Shown: positions 5,256 through 5,419 of the stretch, piece by piece
How positions within the stretch are numbered: the stretch's first letter is position 1
Layout of the letters: every line of letters starts with the position of its first letter
NCBI GenBank assembly: GCA_946222625.1
Contig: CAMILJ010000143.1
Location: forward strand, 1 to 5,419
DNA: 5,419 nucleotides
Source: an uncultured Corynebacterium sp.
Lineage (GTDB): Bacteria > Actinomycetota > Actinomycetes > Mycobacteriales > Mycobacteriaceae
Direction: 5' to 3'
Notes under the pieces: generated by a model
Told to the model about the DNA's origin: nothing
Seen by the model: the letters and a program-made list of their open reading frames with translations, nothing else
Databases searched by the model: none
Program-made: the position numbers and the translations under genes

Positions 5256-5419
5256 TTAGAACTGCTCGACGTCAACCAGGCCAAGCTTTGCAGCCTTGAC
5301 CAGGCGGCGCGGGATGCGCACGGTCTGACCGTCGATGGTGACTTCCTGGAGGGCGACATTGTCAGCCTTCCACTGGGAACGGCGAGAGTGGGTGTTCGCG
5401 CGGGACTTCTTAAACTTAG
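5256..5419 (-). CDS. rpmF: 50S ribosomal protein L32 (C-terminal 53 residues; start outside the window)
   Basis: Structural protein of the large ribosomal subunit. The visible 53 residues begin [18 protein letters not shown] and end GLVDVEQF, the pattern of actinobacterial L32, whose usual N-terminus MAVP would lie just beyond the right edge for a total of about 57 residues. The two trailing bases fit a Pro codon before the first visible Lys. The protein is strongly basic in its N-terminal half and has no Cys, so it is of the zinc-independent type, as in mycobacterial L32. A strong terminator follows, so mprA is probably transcribed separately. Confidence 0.95.
   Translation of the reverse strand, partial: KFKKSRANTHSRRSQWKADNVALQEVTIDGQTVRIPRRLVKAAKLGLVDVEQF

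Noticed and set aside
5256..5419. Loss of zinc-binding Cys in L32 as an oddity
   Set aside because: Cys-free L32 is usual in this lineage, as in mycobacterial L32.

Overview
The window reads as a chromosomal segment of a Corynebacterium (Mycobacteriales). The GC content is moderate. All recognisable genes lie on the minus strand. Their order, rpmF - mprA - mprB - pepD/htrA - moaB2-like, is the envelope-stress locus I know from Mycobacterium tuberculosis (rpmF, mprA, mprB, pepD, moaB2) and from the cgtR2-cgtS2 region of C. glutamicum. The genus assignment is inferred from gene order and protein character; I could not run a database search.

Layout, read in the direction of transcription (from high to low coordinates): the end of rpmF (ribosomal protein L32) enters from the right edge and closes with a strong rho-independent terminator (5183-5226). 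A 130-bp control region follows. It holds a second GC-rich hairpin, a tandem TAAGGGGG direct repeat with a 10-bp period, a palindrome, and a CATAAT -10-like box so close to the mprA ATG that the transcript may be leaderless. mprA (response regulator) and mprB (sensor kinase) overlap by four bases (GTGA). After 132 bp without a gene comes pepD, a membrane-anchored HtrA-type serine protease with a PDZ domain and a long Gln/Gly/Pro/Tyr-rich cytoplasmic N-terminus. After 109 bp comes a MoaB/Mog-fold protein with an acidic N-terminal extension. A 79-residue protein of unknown function starts on the MoaB stop codon (TAATG). A 13-bp perfect stem-loop follows 28 bp after its stop, and at the left edge is a 13-bp direct repeat of unknown origin.

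How the parts may work together: MprB would sense envelope damage outside the membrane and phosphorylate MprA. MprA would control its own operon, probably through the tandem repeat, and the protease gene. PepD would degrade or refold damaged extracytoplasmic proteins and so dampen the signal. The roles of the MoaB-like protein and of the 79-residue protein are not evident from sequence, but tight coupling places both in the same transcription unit or just downstream of it.

No mobile element, CRISPR array, tRNA or rRNA is visible. The locus itself is known. The less ordinary parts are the control elements around mprA, a nested stem-loop inside the 3' end of mprB, the His-rich tail that this stem-loop region encodes, and the coupled small protein.
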